From UBA7396 sp964527685 (lineage in GTDB: Bacteria > Patescibacteriota > Gracilibacteria > BD1-5 > UBA6164), in NCBI GenBank assembly GCA_964527685.1, contig CAZGOC010000006.1, forward strand, positions 1-40,591: a DNA stretch of 40,591 nucleotides. Reading direction: 5' to 3'. Made by a program: the position numbers and the translations under genes. Shown here piece by piece: positions 21,201-31,617 of the stretch (position 1 is the first letter of the stretch; every line of letters begins with the position of its first letter). The notes beneath the pieces are model-generated. The model saw only the letters and a list, made by a program, of their open reading frames with translations, did not search any database and was not told the origin of the DNA.

Positions 21201-21311
21201 TTCAGAGTCTAATTGATAACTAACATCTTTCATAGAAAAATAATTATATCAAATCCTTGTAAGATGAATTAATGCAGGGATTTTTACTCTGGAATCTTCA
21301 TTATGAACCAT
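18210..21311 (-). CDS. hsdR: type I R-M restriction subunit HsdR2
   Basis: 1033 aa. The nuclease motif is INGLPLSFIEVKKP (about 132-145). The translocase part has WHTQGSGKT (about 325-333), FVVDRLDL, YFIDEAHRSYDPKG (about 433), ALTGTP, YSMLLTGFDAP and LTRVNRPY. The C-terminal helical domain ends TQKEYMEEYSY at TAA 18210-18212. Many in-frame UGA-Gly codons are present. The first gene of its operon, it starts at 21311 just inside a stretch that resembles the upstream region of hsdM3 at the far right of the window. Gene order R-M-S differs from system 3 (M-S-x-R). Confidence 0.97.
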
Positions 21312-21316
21312 AATAA

Positions 21317-21495
21317 AATATTAATAAATTAAAACTTTTCAAAACTACTTTTCCTATACTTCAAAATACTTTCTTAAATTAGATGAAAAATAGTTTTAAT
21401 ATATCACTTATTTTTTTTATTTCTATATATTTTTAAAATAGCACTAAATAAAATAAAATCATTTAGTGCTATTTTTTTATCTCAAAATGGTGGAG
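21317..21495. repeat. conserved cassette end A (upstream of hsdR2 to core TGGTGGAG)
   Basis: This non-coding stretch aligns along its length with 40345-40547. Both copies contain TTAAATTAGATGAAAAATAG, then a terminator hairpin, then TCTCAAAA or CCTCAAA, then TGGTGGAG (21488-21495 here). At the other copy, TGGTGGAG is the 3' end of tRNA-Arg. The shared end carries the promoter region for a leftward type I operon. I see a relic or duplicate of the tRNA-side junction. Confidence 0.75.
21440..21478 (+). terminator. intrinsic terminator near cassette end A
   Basis: AGCACTAAAT (21440-21449) and ATTTAGTGCT (21461-21470) form a perfect 10-bp stem followed by TATTTTTTT. It corresponds in position to the tRNA-Arg terminator at 40492-40524. 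The upstream TTTTTAAAATA allows use on the - strand too. Confidence 0.75.
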
Positions 21496-21655
21496 TAATA
21501 AGACAAATTTTGAACAAATACAAAATTTTATTAAAGAAATGCCTTTGAGATTTGCTAAATGATTATTTGCCTTTTACTCAAGTGAATTTAAATGAAGTGA
21601 AAAGATACTTGATAAACTAAATAAAGAACAAAAGCTTTTGTATTGAGTAAGCTAA
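21488..21655 (+). other. detached 3' tail of recombinase 2 starting at core TGGTGG (left end of element C1)
   Basis: From the core, the frame reads W-W, then SNKTNFEQIQNFIKEMPLRF, AKGLFAFYSSEFKGSEKILD and KLNKEQKLLYGVS, ending at TAA 21653-21655 with UGA-Gly in several places. It has no start codon of its own. In recombinase 2, the same TGG TGG is in the same frame (residues 558-559, 33289-33294). Circularising 21488-33294 would therefore replace the present 39-residue tail with this 53-residue one, giving 612 aa. It is protein-like and open for 55 codons directly from the core. Confidence 0.75.
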
Positions 21656-21699
21656 AATAAATATAATTTATAATAAGGTAATGATATTAGAACTGTCAA

Positions 21700-21776
21700 T
21701 ACTCCATAAACTAATATCTTAATTTATAGCTTTATATAAACAAAAACTAAGTATTAAAGAAGTAATTTATGGAGTA
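21700..21776. repeat. 11-bp inverted repeat
   Basis: TACTCCATAAA (21700-21710) and TTTATGGAGTA (21766-21776) are perfect complements 55 bases apart, just upstream of the Zn-ribbon-like gene. This could be an operator pair, a transcript hairpin or the ends of a small insertion. The rest of 21656-21834 is AT-rich with no supported gene; a 34-codon ORF from 21780 is probably chance. Confidence 0.45.
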
Positions 21777-21789
21777 AAAATGAATTTAC

Positions 21790-21809
21790 AGACTAATGAT
21801 TTAGGTTAT
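21790..21809 (+). repeat. 20-bp direct repeat, left copy
   Basis: AGACTAATGATTTAGGTTAT occurs here and again at 22439-22458, either side of the 198-aa gene. The two copies are identical and 649 bases apart. Confidence 0.7.
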
Positions 21810-21834
21810 TTTATTTTTTTACACGATAAAAAAG

Positions 21835-22431
21835 ATGTGAAGACCATATTGACTAGGAAAACTGACAACCAGTGATTATTCTAAAAGATTGACTATTAAA
21901 GGCTTAAAATCATTTTTAAGTAACAATAAAGAATTTCAATCTTGAAGTTATTGATGGACTAAAAATTGAGAAAAAAACTGAAGTATATCTATTGATATGA
22001 CAAAATTAGAAACAAATTGATATGTAAGAGTTACTTTTACACAAACAAGTTATGATTGAGAAAAAAAGGAACTGGATTATCAAATTCCTTTAGTTTCTAC
22101 TCCTTGCAACTACTGATGAGTTAGATGGTGGTTTAAATGTCCTTGTAAATGAAATAGATGTAGTATTTTATATTTACAAAATAATTGAATTTTTGCTAGT
22201 AGAAAAACACTTGATTTAGTTTATGATGAACAAAAGAAAAGTAAAAGACGGAGGTATTTATGATATATAATGTGAGATAATCTTACAAAGATTTATGCAA
22301 TACAAAAAACTATGAAATATCCTATTAGAAACTGAAAGTATACTAAAAAAGCTTTAAGAATTTTAAGACTTAGAAAGAAAATGCCTACTGAAGAAGAAAT
22401 AGAAAGAATGAGTGAAGTTTTAGGATGGTAG
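21835..22431 (+). CDS. conserved-type Zn-ribbon-like protein, 198 aa
   Basis: The protein begins MGRPYGLGKLTTSDYSKRLT and has a middle beta-rich part (GSISIDMTKLETNGYVRVTF). It then carries a cysteine cluster, CNYGGVRWWFKCPCKGNRC, followed by SILYLQNNGIFASRKTLDLV and YDEQKKSKR. This resembles a family of hypothetical proteins common near phage and integrative elements, with GGxRWWFxCP and a later FxCRxC; here the second cysteine pair is replaced by FASRKT, so zinc binding may be partial. The start ATG at 21835 is the first Met in frame. It is flanked by 20-bp direct repeats. Function is unknown; small DNA-associated protein is my guess. Confidence 0.7.
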
Positions 22432-22438
22432 CTAATAT

Positions 22439-22458
22439 AGACTAATGATTTAGGTTAT
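22439..22458 (+). repeat. 20-bp direct repeat, right copy
   Basis: Second copy of AGACTAATGATTTAGGTTAT, 8 bases after the stop of the 198-aa gene. The pair could mark a small insertion or a duplication event, or be binding sites. Confidence 0.7.
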
Positions 22459-22530
22459 AAAAATAAAATATCGTATTGATTTATTATCAATTATAGATAT
22501 ATTGTAAAAGTATTTTTTAAAGTAAAATAT

Positions 22531-22734
22531 ATGAAAATAGAAATAGATATAAATGGACTTTTAGAAAAGAAAAAATTAAGGCTTATAGATATAGAAAATA
22601 AGACTTGATTGAGTTATCAACAACTTTGGAATATCAAAACTTGAAGAACAAAAAAAATAGAGTTTGAAACTATATGAAAGCTTTTAGAGGCATTTAAATG
22701 TAAACCAAATGATTTATTTAAAATAACTAAATAA
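22531..22734 (+). CDS. Xre/Cro-type HTH regulator, 67 aa
   Basis: A compact helix-turn-helix protein: MKIEIDINGLLEKKKLRLID, then IENKTGLSYQQLWNIKTGRT, KKIEFETIGKLLEAFKCKPN and DLFKITK. The spacing and the final 'L.KLLEAF.C.P.DLF' are typical of the HTH_26 (Cro/C1-type) family. Its stop is only 2 bases before the mod start, so it heads the type III operon. Such a protein may act as the controller (C-protein-like) of the restriction operon. Two in-frame UGA-Gly codons occur before the recognition helix and in KTGRT. Confidence 0.88.
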
Positions 22735-22736
22735 CT

Positions 22737-25700
22737 ATGCAAAACTCACTAGAACAATTAAAAACATCATTAAAAGAAATGTTTCAATTTCAAAATAATG
22801 ACTTAAATTTTGGAATTTTTAAAATATATAAACTAAAGCAAAAAGAAATAGAAAAGTTTATAGATGAAAATCTTGAAAATATTGTAAAAAAAGAATTAGA
22901 ACAAGTTTCAAATCTTGAAGAAAAATCAAGTTTACTTGAGCTTGAATTATTTTTAAAATGATTTAATCAAGAAAAACTTTTAGAAGATATAAATTTAAAC
23001 TATGAAAAAATAGATTGATTTATAAATTTATGATGAAACTGAAATACTGAAAAACTAAAAGAAATATTAAAAAGTCAAAGAGTTTGAAGTATAGAATGAG
23101 ATTTAGAGAATAAGATATATAACTATATTTTAAACTTTTTTGAGCTTTATTATAGTGAGTGAGATTTTGGTTATAATACTAGAAGTCTAAATACTTATAA
23201 AGTAGAATATGATGAAAATTATAATGGAAGTGATATAATGTTTCACTGGAAGCATAAATGAAGTTATTATATAAAATCTGCAAATTGATTTAATAGTGTA
23301 AAGTTTGAATTACAAAATAAAAATATAGAATTTTTACTTGAAACAAATGAAGAAAGTGAAGCAGAAGAACTTTCACAAAATAATAATAGAGAAACAGAAT
23401 TTAAACATTATAAATTTAATAGAATTGAAAATATTTGAAATGATACTTTCAAAGTAATTTTTAATTTATCAAAAACTTCAACTTCTAAAGAAGAAATATA
23501 CAAAGCTATTTTTAAAGAAATTTTAAATATAGAAATTGATGAGAGTTTTTTATTTAATAAAGAATGAAAGGCAATTTTTAATAGTTTAGATAAAAACTTT
23601 TGAAAAATAGAAAACTGAAATATTAAATGATTTAGTCAGTTAAAAATCAAAAAAGATGATTTAGTTAAAAAATATGATACAAATTTTTGAAAACAAGAAA
23701 AAATAAATAAATCTTTTGATGAATTAGATAGTAAAAATGAATTAGAAAATACAATAATTACTTTATGGAGTTTAGACAATAAATTAAATAGTTTTTATAT
23801 CTGAAATGATAGTGATTTTTTTATTCATAAAGATTTAAAAGGTTTTTTAACCCTTGAAAAAGAAAAATTTATCAAAAATAATATTTTATGAGATTTAAAC
23901 ACAATACTAAACTCTAAAATTGATAATACAACACTTGTAATAGCAAAAACTTTTAATGAAATTTCAAGCAAGATAATAGAGTTTTTATCTGCAATAGAAG
24001 AATTTCAAAAATCTATGTTTGAAGCTAAAAAGAAAGTTTTAGTTTCGGAATATTGTATAACTCTTGATAAGATAGAAGAGAGTTTTTATAGTGAGATTTT
24101 AGAAAATAAAGCACAAATAGAAGAATGGAAAAATTTATGATTTATAGAAGATGAAAAAGTTTTAAATCTTGAATATTTAAAAAATAATCAAACTCTAAAT
24201 ATTGATACAAAATTTTTCTCTAAAGATTTCAAAGATAGACTTTTAAATACTTTTGATGATTTAGAAAATGAAACAAACTGAATACTTATAAACTCTGAAA
24301 ACTTTCAAGCACTGAATTTACTAAAAAATAAATACAGATGAAAAGTAAAATGTATTTATATTGACCCTCCATATAATACTTGAAAAAACTTTGTTTATAA
24401 AAATAGTTTTAAACACTCTTCTTGGATTTCTATGATGGAAAATAGATTATTAGAGGCAAAACAATTATTAACAAATGATTGAATAATTATTATAGCTATT
24501 GATGATTTAGAAAGTGATAATTTAAGACTATTATGTGATAGTATTTTTTCAAAAGAAAATTATATTTGAATAATAACAACTATTTGTAATCCTCAATGAA
24601 GAGTTGCAAATAAAACATCTAAAACCTGTGAATATAATTTAATTTATGCTAAAGATATTTTAAATATTTGAGAACTTATGGTTCCAAAAAATTGAATTAC
24701 TTCAAATGTAAATTTGAAAAGAACTTGAACTAATTCAAGAAGAGATGAAAGACCTAATAGATTTTATCCTATATTAATCAAAAATAATAAAATTACGATG
24801 ATTAGTTTGGATGAATATAATCAAATATATAGCAAAGAAGATAAAACATTTAATGATGATTTTTTGATTGATTTAGAAAAAAAATACTCTGATTTATGAT
24901 ATAGTTTCATTTTACCTAAAACTTTAGATTGAGAATATCTAGTTTGGCAAAGAACCTTTGACAGAGTATTATTAGAAAAAGATGAATATATTGTAAAATG
25001 AGATAGTATATTTACACCTGCTTATTATGATGAAAAACCAAGAACTTGTTGGACTGATGCAAAATATTCTAATCCAGAATATGGTTCTGAATTGTTAAAA
25101 AATATTTTATGAGAAGTAAAATTTGAAACACCAAAGAGTGTATTTACTGTAAAAGATTTTATAATAACTTGTTCTTATAAAAATTCAATAATCCTTGACT
25201 TCTTTTCTTGAAGCTGAACAACACAACAAGCAGTTATTGAATTAAATAAAGAAGATAATGAAAAAGAAACTTGAACTTGAAATAGAAAATATATTGGAGT
25301 GGAGATGTGAGAGTATTTTGATACAGTTACCAAACCGAGAATTCAAAAAGTGATTTATACGAGTAATTGGAAAGATTGACTTCCTCAAGATAATAAATGA
25401 GTTAGTCAAATAATGAAATATCAAGTTTTGGAACAATACGAAGATATGCTTGATAAACTAGAAATTGACTCTGAAAACTTCCCTGAATGATTAGATCTGA
25501 AATATTTATACAAAAAAGAAGAAATACAACTAAAATCAACTCTGAATTTAAGAAAACCTTTTGAAAATTCTTATATTTATTGAAAAGCTAAAAAACAAAC
25601 TCAAATAGATTTAGTGGAAACTTATAATTATGCAAAAGGAAATAATATAGAAAGCATTAAAACTTTTGAAATTTGAAAAGATAAAAAATATTATAAAGCA

Positions 25701-25919
25701 GTAAAAATCTGAAATATCTTGCAAATTTGGAGAAATATAGAAGTATGAGAAAATGATTTAGAAAATATAAAAGAAATAGTGGTAAAATATAAAGATATAG
25801 AGGTTTTAGAAGTAAATGTAGAGATTTATAGCTTAGAGAGAAATAAATTCGGTATACTTGAAATAAATGGCAAAAATTACGATATAGAAATAATTGATGA
25901 AAGTTTATTTAATGAGTAA
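22737..25919 (+). CDS. mod: type III R-M methyltransferase Mod
   Basis: 1060 aa, long for a Mod subunit because of an extended N-terminal helical region of about 520 residues. The beta-class order is clear: catalytic motif IV IDPPYNTGKNF (about 542-552) comes first, and SAM motif I LDFFSGSGTTQQA (about 819-831) comes late. A recognition insert lies between (RRDERPNRFYPILIKNN, KPRTCWTDAKYS). The Gly residues of DPPYNTG and DFFSGSGTT are encoded partly by UGA. It methylates adenine in an asymmetric target. It is separated from its partner res by the rhuM and doc genes. The C-terminal extension after EYFDTVTKPRIQKVIY is another family feature. Confidence 0.95.
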
Positions 25920-25941
25920 AAATATTTTAAAATAATTATTT

Positions 25942-26973
25942 ATGAAAAAAGAACTTACAAATTCAAATATTGATAGACAAAATATTTTAAATAATAGTCT
26001 AGCAATACAAGAAATTCAAGAACAAATTTGAATGAAATGATTTCATTTTGAATGAAAACTTTGGTTTACTAAAAAACAAGTAACCGAATTTTTTGAAGTG
26101 ACAAGAAAAACAATTGATAATTATTTAGATGCAAATCAAGATGAATTAAGAAAAAACTGATATGAAATTTTTACAGGGAAAAGGCTTAAAGAAGCTAAAA
26201 GTATATTTAAGAGGGAAATTGATTACCCTCTATTTGAAGATGAGAATGGTTTAGATAAAGCAAAATCAAATCTTTGACTTTTTGACTTCCGTAGTTTTTT
26301 AAATCTTTGAATGCTTTTAATTGAGAGTGAAAAAGCTCGTGAATTAAGAAAAATAATTCTTGATATTACTATTGATACTATAAATAAAAAAACTTGATGA
26401 GAAACAAAATATATCAATAGAAGAGATATAGATTTTTTAGAAAGTTCTTTTAAGTGAGAAAATTATAGAAAAAAATTTACAGATGCTTTAAAAGACTATG
26501 TAGATATGTGAAATATCAAATATCCTATTTTTACAGATAAAGTATATGAAATTGCTTTTTTAGAAAATGCAAAAGAGTATAAAAAAATACTTAATTTAGA
26601 AGAAAAAGATAATTTAAGAGAAACTTTTTATACAGAAGTATTAAATGCTATTGCTTGTATAGAAAATTGAATAGCAGATGAATTAAAAAAAGAAAGTGAA
26701 AAATTATGAAGAAAATTAAGTCAAATTGAAACTGAAAATTTATTTAATGAAGTTTGAAATAATTCATTTTTAAAACCTCAAATTGAAGATATAAGAAATA
26801 AAATGGCAAGTCGTGATTTATGTTTTAGAGATGCTTATCACGATAAATTAGAAAGATATATAAGTGAGGTTTGAATAGATGATTTTGAGAAATTTATTTG
26901 AGAAAAAAGCAAGAATTTTGAAGATATTTTAAAAGATACAAGTGATGTTATTAAAAGATTAAAAAATAAATAA
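25942..26973 (+). CDS. RhuM-like DNA-binding protein
   Basis: 343 aa. The conserved RhuM N-terminal motif is FEGKLWFTKKQVTEFFEVTR, followed by KTIDNYL, a helix-turn-helix-like segment. Then comes NGYEIFTGKRLKEAKSIFKR and a long helical region (LGLFDFRSFLNLGMLLIESE). RhuM proteins are often fused to, or paired with, Fic/Doc domains. Here, the doc gene follows after 7 bases, so the pair looks like a toxin-antitoxin-type or regulatory module with this as the partner. It differs from the broken RhuM-Fic fusion at 14825-15360, which would have been a single chain. The RhuM role itself is poorly known. Confidence 0.82.
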
Positions 26974-26980
26974 TTTACTT

Positions 26981-27439
26981 ATGAAAATAATCTATCCTGA
27001 TATAGAAAAATTAATAGAATTTCATTCTCAAATAATTCAAATTTGATTAGATAAATGAGAATGATGAAGTTTTTGATTTTTATGATGAAAAGATAAAACT
27101 GATTTAAATAGTGTAATTGAATTTATAAAAAATGATGATTATTATCCTGAATTAGAAGATAAAATAACTCACTTAATGTTTTCTATAAATAAAAATCATA
27201 TTTTTGCAGATTGAAATAAAAGAAGTAGTATTTATTTTTCGGCATATTTTTTATCTTTAAATGTATTTGATAATAGTTTAGTAGAAAAATATATTAGAGA
27301 ATTAGAAGATATTGCTGTATATGTAGCAGATAACAAAATTTCTAAAGATTTATTAGGAAAAATAATAAAATGCTTAATAAACTATGAAGAATATGATGAA
27401 GAATTAAAACTAAAAATTTATAACTCTATTAATTTATAA
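26981..27439 (+). CDS. doc: Doc/Fic-family protein
   Basis: 152 aa. The Fic motif is NHIFADGNKRSSIYF (about 72-86), of the Doc type HxFxDxNKR, with the Gly in ADGNKR read from UGA. The Glu-rich N-terminus and the helices after the motif fit a small single-domain Doc. Known Doc phosphorylates EF-Tu, and Fic domains AMPylate targets. The catalytic His is intact, in contrast to the decayed Fic at 15.3 kb. It lies 7 bases after rhuM and 4 bases before res, inside the type III operon, so it could penalise loss of the R-M locus. A Phd-like antitoxin is not seen. Confidence 0.85.
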
Positions 27440-27443
27440 AATA

Positions 27444-30428
27444 ATGGAAACAAAATTATATAATTATCTTTCAAAATCTTTACTTGAAAAAGATATAGAT
27501 TTTTCAAATCCTGAAATTCAAAAAAAGATAGAAAATTTAAAACAAAATTCTTTATGATTAGAAGAAAAGTATATAAAAAAGATTATAAGCTATTTAAAGA
27601 CTTATAATTCTTTTTTGACTTCAAACTGAAAAAATGAAGTAAGTTTGAGATATTATCAAATCCTTGCTTTGTATTTTTCCGAAATGTACTTTGATATAAA
27701 AGATGAAAAAGAAATGGATAGTTTTTCAAAAAAATCTCTTTCTTATTGGATGGCAACTTGAAGCTGAAAAACTATTGTAATGCACTTAAATATTTTGCAA
27801 TATTTAGATAAAATAAAAAATTATAATACTTTTCAAATATTATTTACAACTCCTTGAGTAAATCTTATTGACCAACATAAAGAAGAATTAGAACCTTTTA
27901 TAAATTATTTAAATTCAAAATACAATAATAAAATTGATTTAATTATAGATACAACTTCATCACTTTTAAATAAATGAAGTGATTATTATAGTTTATCTTG
28001 AAATAATAGAATAAAAAGACTTATTTTGATAGATGAAGCTCATATTTGAACAAGTTCTGATTGAGAAAAAGTTTTTTACAAATTTAGAAATGAATTAAAT
28101 AAAGAAAATAGCTTTTTATTTGAGTATTCGGCAACCTTTCATAATTTAAGCTCTTGACTAGAAAAAGAATATGAAAATCAAATAGTTTATGATTATAATT
28201 ATAATCTATTTTATAAAGATTGATATTGAAAGGATTTTAGTTTTAAGCAAGTTTGAAATGATATTTTGGCTTGAGATGATGAAAATGAATTAAAACAAAA
28301 TCTTGATAAATGTTTACAACTTATAAGTGAAAAAATAGATATTTGGAGTAAAATAAGTGATTATAATTCAAATAAACAAATAAGCTTATTTTGAGATTTT
28401 AAGATGTTTCCTGATAAACCTCTTATAACTTTTATGTGAAATACAGTAAACAACAAAGATAAAAAAAATGATGACCCTGAAATAAGTGATATTTCAAATA
28501 TTGTAAAGTATTTAGCAAATTTAACTGATAGTGAGAAAAAGACTTTTGAAAATGTATTTAATTATAAAATATCTTGAAAACTCACTATTACTAGAAATAA
28601 ATGAGTAATAGATGAATTATTATTATCTTATGGAGATGATTGAAAGTATTTTGGTATAATCAATGTTTGAAATGGAGATAAGTTTTTTAATGACCTAGAT
28701 TTTCCAAATATAGAAAAGAAAAAAATAGAAATAATAGATAGTAAATATTTATTTAAAAATATAGATAAAAAAGAAAGTCCTATAAATTTACTTGTTTGAA
28801 GTAGAAAATTTGCTGAATGATGGAATAGTTTCAGAGTAAGTGTAATTGCTTTAATAAACCTTTGAAGTAATGCTTGAAATAAGATTATTCAAATATTTGG
28901 TAGATGAGTAAGATTAAAATGACTAAAAAATGATTGAAAAAGAAAAAATAAGGAACACTGAAAAGATTATTTTGAATTATCAAATACAGATGATGATAAA
29001 CTTAAAAAAATTGAAACTTTAAATGTTTTGAGTGTAAAAAAAAGTTATTTAGAAACTTTTACAAAAAAAGTAAATGAAGAAATAAAATATACTCATAGTT
29101 TCAAAATAAAAGTAAATCCTAATTTGATAAAACTTAATTCTTGAGATGATATAGAGTTTGAAGAATACAAAAATCATCTTCCTATTTTTAAACTTTCAAA
29201 AAAAGAAATAAATTATAAAAATATAATTCTTGATTGAAATGATATCTATTATTCTTATTTAGATGAAAAAATAATAATAGAAAATGAAAAAATAAGTAAT
29301 TTCCATTTTTCTCTTGATTTTAGAATAGATAAATCAAATCCTTGATTATGTATTAAAAATGATTTAAAAACAAAAATAGAGCTATTTAAAAACTATATAA
29401 ACACATATAAAATCAATCAAGTTATAAAAGATAGTTTATGAGAATATAAAATGAATTTATATGTAAAAAATTGATTAAATTTAATAGATTTTGATTATAA
29501 TTATATTTTCAATTTTATAGATGAAATAAAATATGATAATAATTTATGGAATGATTTGAGTAAAATAGAAAATACAATAATAGTTATATTAAATGATTTT
29601 TTGAAAAAACTTAAAAATAAAGTAAATCATAGAATAAATAGTAAAAATATAGTTTATGATAGAGTTTTAAGTCAAAAGACAGAAAATAATCAAACTTGAG
29701 ATTTTATAGAAGAATACATAATCACAAAAGAGTTTGAGAGTGAAAAAGATAAACAAAAATATATTGAAAATATAGAAAAAGAAAAACAAAATATAATAAA
29801 CATACTTGATAAAAACTTTGATAAACATATTTATTCTCCACTTTTAAAAGAAGATGATAATCAAACAAATTTAGGAATAAATATTTCTCCTGATAAACTA
29901 AACCAGTGAGAAAAGTTATTTATAGGGCAAATTAATTATTATATAAATAATAATTTTAATAATAATAAAAATTTAGATTTTTATTTACTTAGAAATGTAG
30001 AGAGTTTGAGAAGTATTTGAATATATTTAGAAAATGATGAACATCCATTTTTTCCTGATTTTATTTTATGGATTATAGATAATAAAAATAATATTACTTA
30101 TATCAACTTTATTGACCCGAAATGACAAGATTGAATATTTGACAGAAATTCTTGAAGCTTTAATGATAAAGCTAAAATTTGAAATAAACTCGTAGATAAT
30201 ACTTTGAAAAATATAGAAGAAAATTTGAGTAAAAAATTAAATAAAAACATTATCTTAAATTCTTTTATTATTCTTAAATCTTGAAGTGATTTATGAACAA
30301 ATAATAGAGAAAATATTCAAGATAAAATGTTTGAAAATAATATTTATAAAATAGATTGGATTTGAGAAAGTAAACTTGAATGAAAATCTTATTTAGATTT
30401 AATGTTTGAGAAAGTATGAATAATTTAA
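27444..30428 (+). CDS. res: type III R-M restriction subunit Res
   Basis: 994 aa. The superfamily 2 helicase motifs are present: YWMATGSGKTIVMHLN (about 101-116), LILIDEAHIG (about 193-202), FEYSATFH, then GSRKFAEGWNSFRVSVI and IQIFGRGVRLKG (motifs V-VI). The C-terminal nuclease is HPFFPDFILWI, then INFIDPKGQ (about 869-895), giving the PD-D-xK pattern. It works with Mod, moving along DNA before cutting near the site. The start ATG is 4 bases after the doc stop. Its end overlaps the next gene by 13 bases. In MATGSGKT, the first Gly is encoded by UGA. Confidence 0.95.
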
Positions 30429-31348
30429 AAACAATTCAAACAATAGATTATATTTTAAAAGAATTAGATTATAAATATAATAATGATTTTAAAATATATT
30501 TAACTGAAGAAAATGAAAAGTATTTTGATAATTTAATTTTAAATAAGTTAAAAGATGAATATTGTTTAGAAATAAAATCAAAATCAAAGGATTTCTATTA
30601 TGAATGAGAATATAGATATACAGAAAACTATAAATGGATTTTAAATATAAATACTTTATTATTGTTTGATTATAAAAGAAAACTTTTATGAAAATCTCAA
30701 AAATCTATAATAAATATTTCAACACTTGAAAGAATAGCTAGATTTATTTGAGATACTTGAAATGCTCAAAGTATTATTGAAGTTTTAGAAGAATGTAGAG
30801 TTCCAAAATATTTAATAATATATCCAAATACAAAATGGAGGATGGTTTATGATATTTTTAAAGTTTTATCAACTTCAATATATGAAGAATGACATAAACT
30901 ATTATTTTCTATTATTGAAAGTTTTTTAAATCCTATAAGATTTATTTCAATAGAAACTTGAATTGAAACTCAAAAACATTTTTCAAGTTTCTTAAATTAT
31001 GATTGATTTGAAATATTAAAATGAAAAATAACTCAACTAGATGATAAAAAAGATATGTATGATATTTATTATGAAAATAAAGAATGAAAAATAATCCATA
31101 TAGAAGATTATGATAAAATAAAAAATATTATTTCTAATAGTGAATATAAAAAAATAACTCTTTTAAAATGACAAGATTGAAGTATAGATTTTATTGAATG
31201 AGAAAGACATATAAATAAAGATTGAAATAAATTTGTTGATTTAGAAAATCAATTTCCTTTTGCTGATATAACTTCAAAAAATCATAATTGAAAATCACAA
31301 AAATATATTGTAAATGAAAAAATTAAATTGAAAAAAGATGATAAATAA
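30416..31348 (+). CDS. unrecognised protein translationally coupled to res, 310 aa
   Basis: I do not recognise a named family with confidence. It starts MNNLKTIQTIDYILKELDYK inside the end of res. A well-ordered middle part reads STLERIARFIGDTGNAQSII, then EVLEECRVPKYLIIYPNTKW and RMVYDIFKVLSTSIYEEGHK. I associate this 'YPNTKWRMVYD' pattern with N-terminal modules of AbiJ-type abortive-infection proteins, but that is recall, not a search result. The C-terminal half (DYDKIKNIISNSEYKKITLL, ending KNHNGKSQKYIVNEKIKLKK) is basic. The last gene of the type III operon, it could add an abortive-infection or sensing function. Confidence 0.75.
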
Positions 31349-31391
31349 TTAAAATATAATCACCTACTACCATATAGGACTTTTTACGAAA

Positions 31392-31426
31392 ATCAAAGAC
31401 ACTTTAAAAATATAAAGACCTTTGAT
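31392..31426. repeat. two-level stem-loop upstream of the 32-aa ORF
   Basis: ATCAAAG (31392-31398) pairs with CTTTGAT (31420-31426), and inside it CTTTA pairs with TAAAG around the loop AAAATA. It lies between a TATAAT at 31355-31360 and the ORF at 31441. It may be a structured leader or small RNA. Confidence 0.5.
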
Positions 31427-31440
31427 GAAGTATAGAGATT

Positions 31441-31539
31441 ATGTCTTCACAAGTTAGTGAAAATAAATCTATATGAGAAGCTTTGTATGAATTATTAAAA
31501 GTTTTTCAAGATATAGATTTAGAAGAAGAAGCTGAATAA
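31441..31539 (+). CDS. small protein, 32 aa
   Basis: MSSQVSENKSIGEALYELLK then VFQDIDLEEEAE, with one UGA-Gly. It is acidic at the end and appears helical. A possible promoter (TATAAT at 31355-31360) and a clear terminator overlapping its stop bracket the ORF, so this is a separate short transcript between the type III operon and recombinase 2. It could be a small regulator or excision factor, or the transcript itself may be the product. No family is recognised. Confidence 0.5.
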
Positions 31540-31556
31540 ATAGCTTCTTTTTTTAT
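31526..31556 (+). terminator. intrinsic terminator after the 32-aa ORF
   Basis: AAGAAGCT (31526-31533) and AGCTTCTT (31542-31549) form a perfect 8-bp stem, followed by further T residues to 31554. The ORF stop is in the loop. Confidence 0.8.
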
Positions 31557-31565
31557 TTGATTTTA

Positions 31566-31616
31566 TGTTCAAATTTATTATAATAATATCAATTATAATT
31601 ATATTACTTTTGAACA
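31566..31616. promoter_or_regulatory. inverted repeat in front of recombinase 2
   Basis: TGTTCAAA (31566-31573) and TTTGAACA (31609-31616) are perfect complements, and the second ends just before the recombinase ATG at 31618. The intervening AT-only stretch contains TATAAT-like boxes. It could be an operator that controls recombinase expression. Confidence 0.5.
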
Positions 31617-31617
31617 A

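Noticed and set aside
14825..21487. The hsdR2-M2-S2 block as a complete element with TGGTGG at both ends
   Set aside because: I could find no matching core or recombinase tail at its left side. Only the right end is recognisable.
21780..21884. 34-codon ORF starting at ATG 21780
   Set aside because: It overlaps the start of the better-supported 198-aa gene and has no protein-like features.
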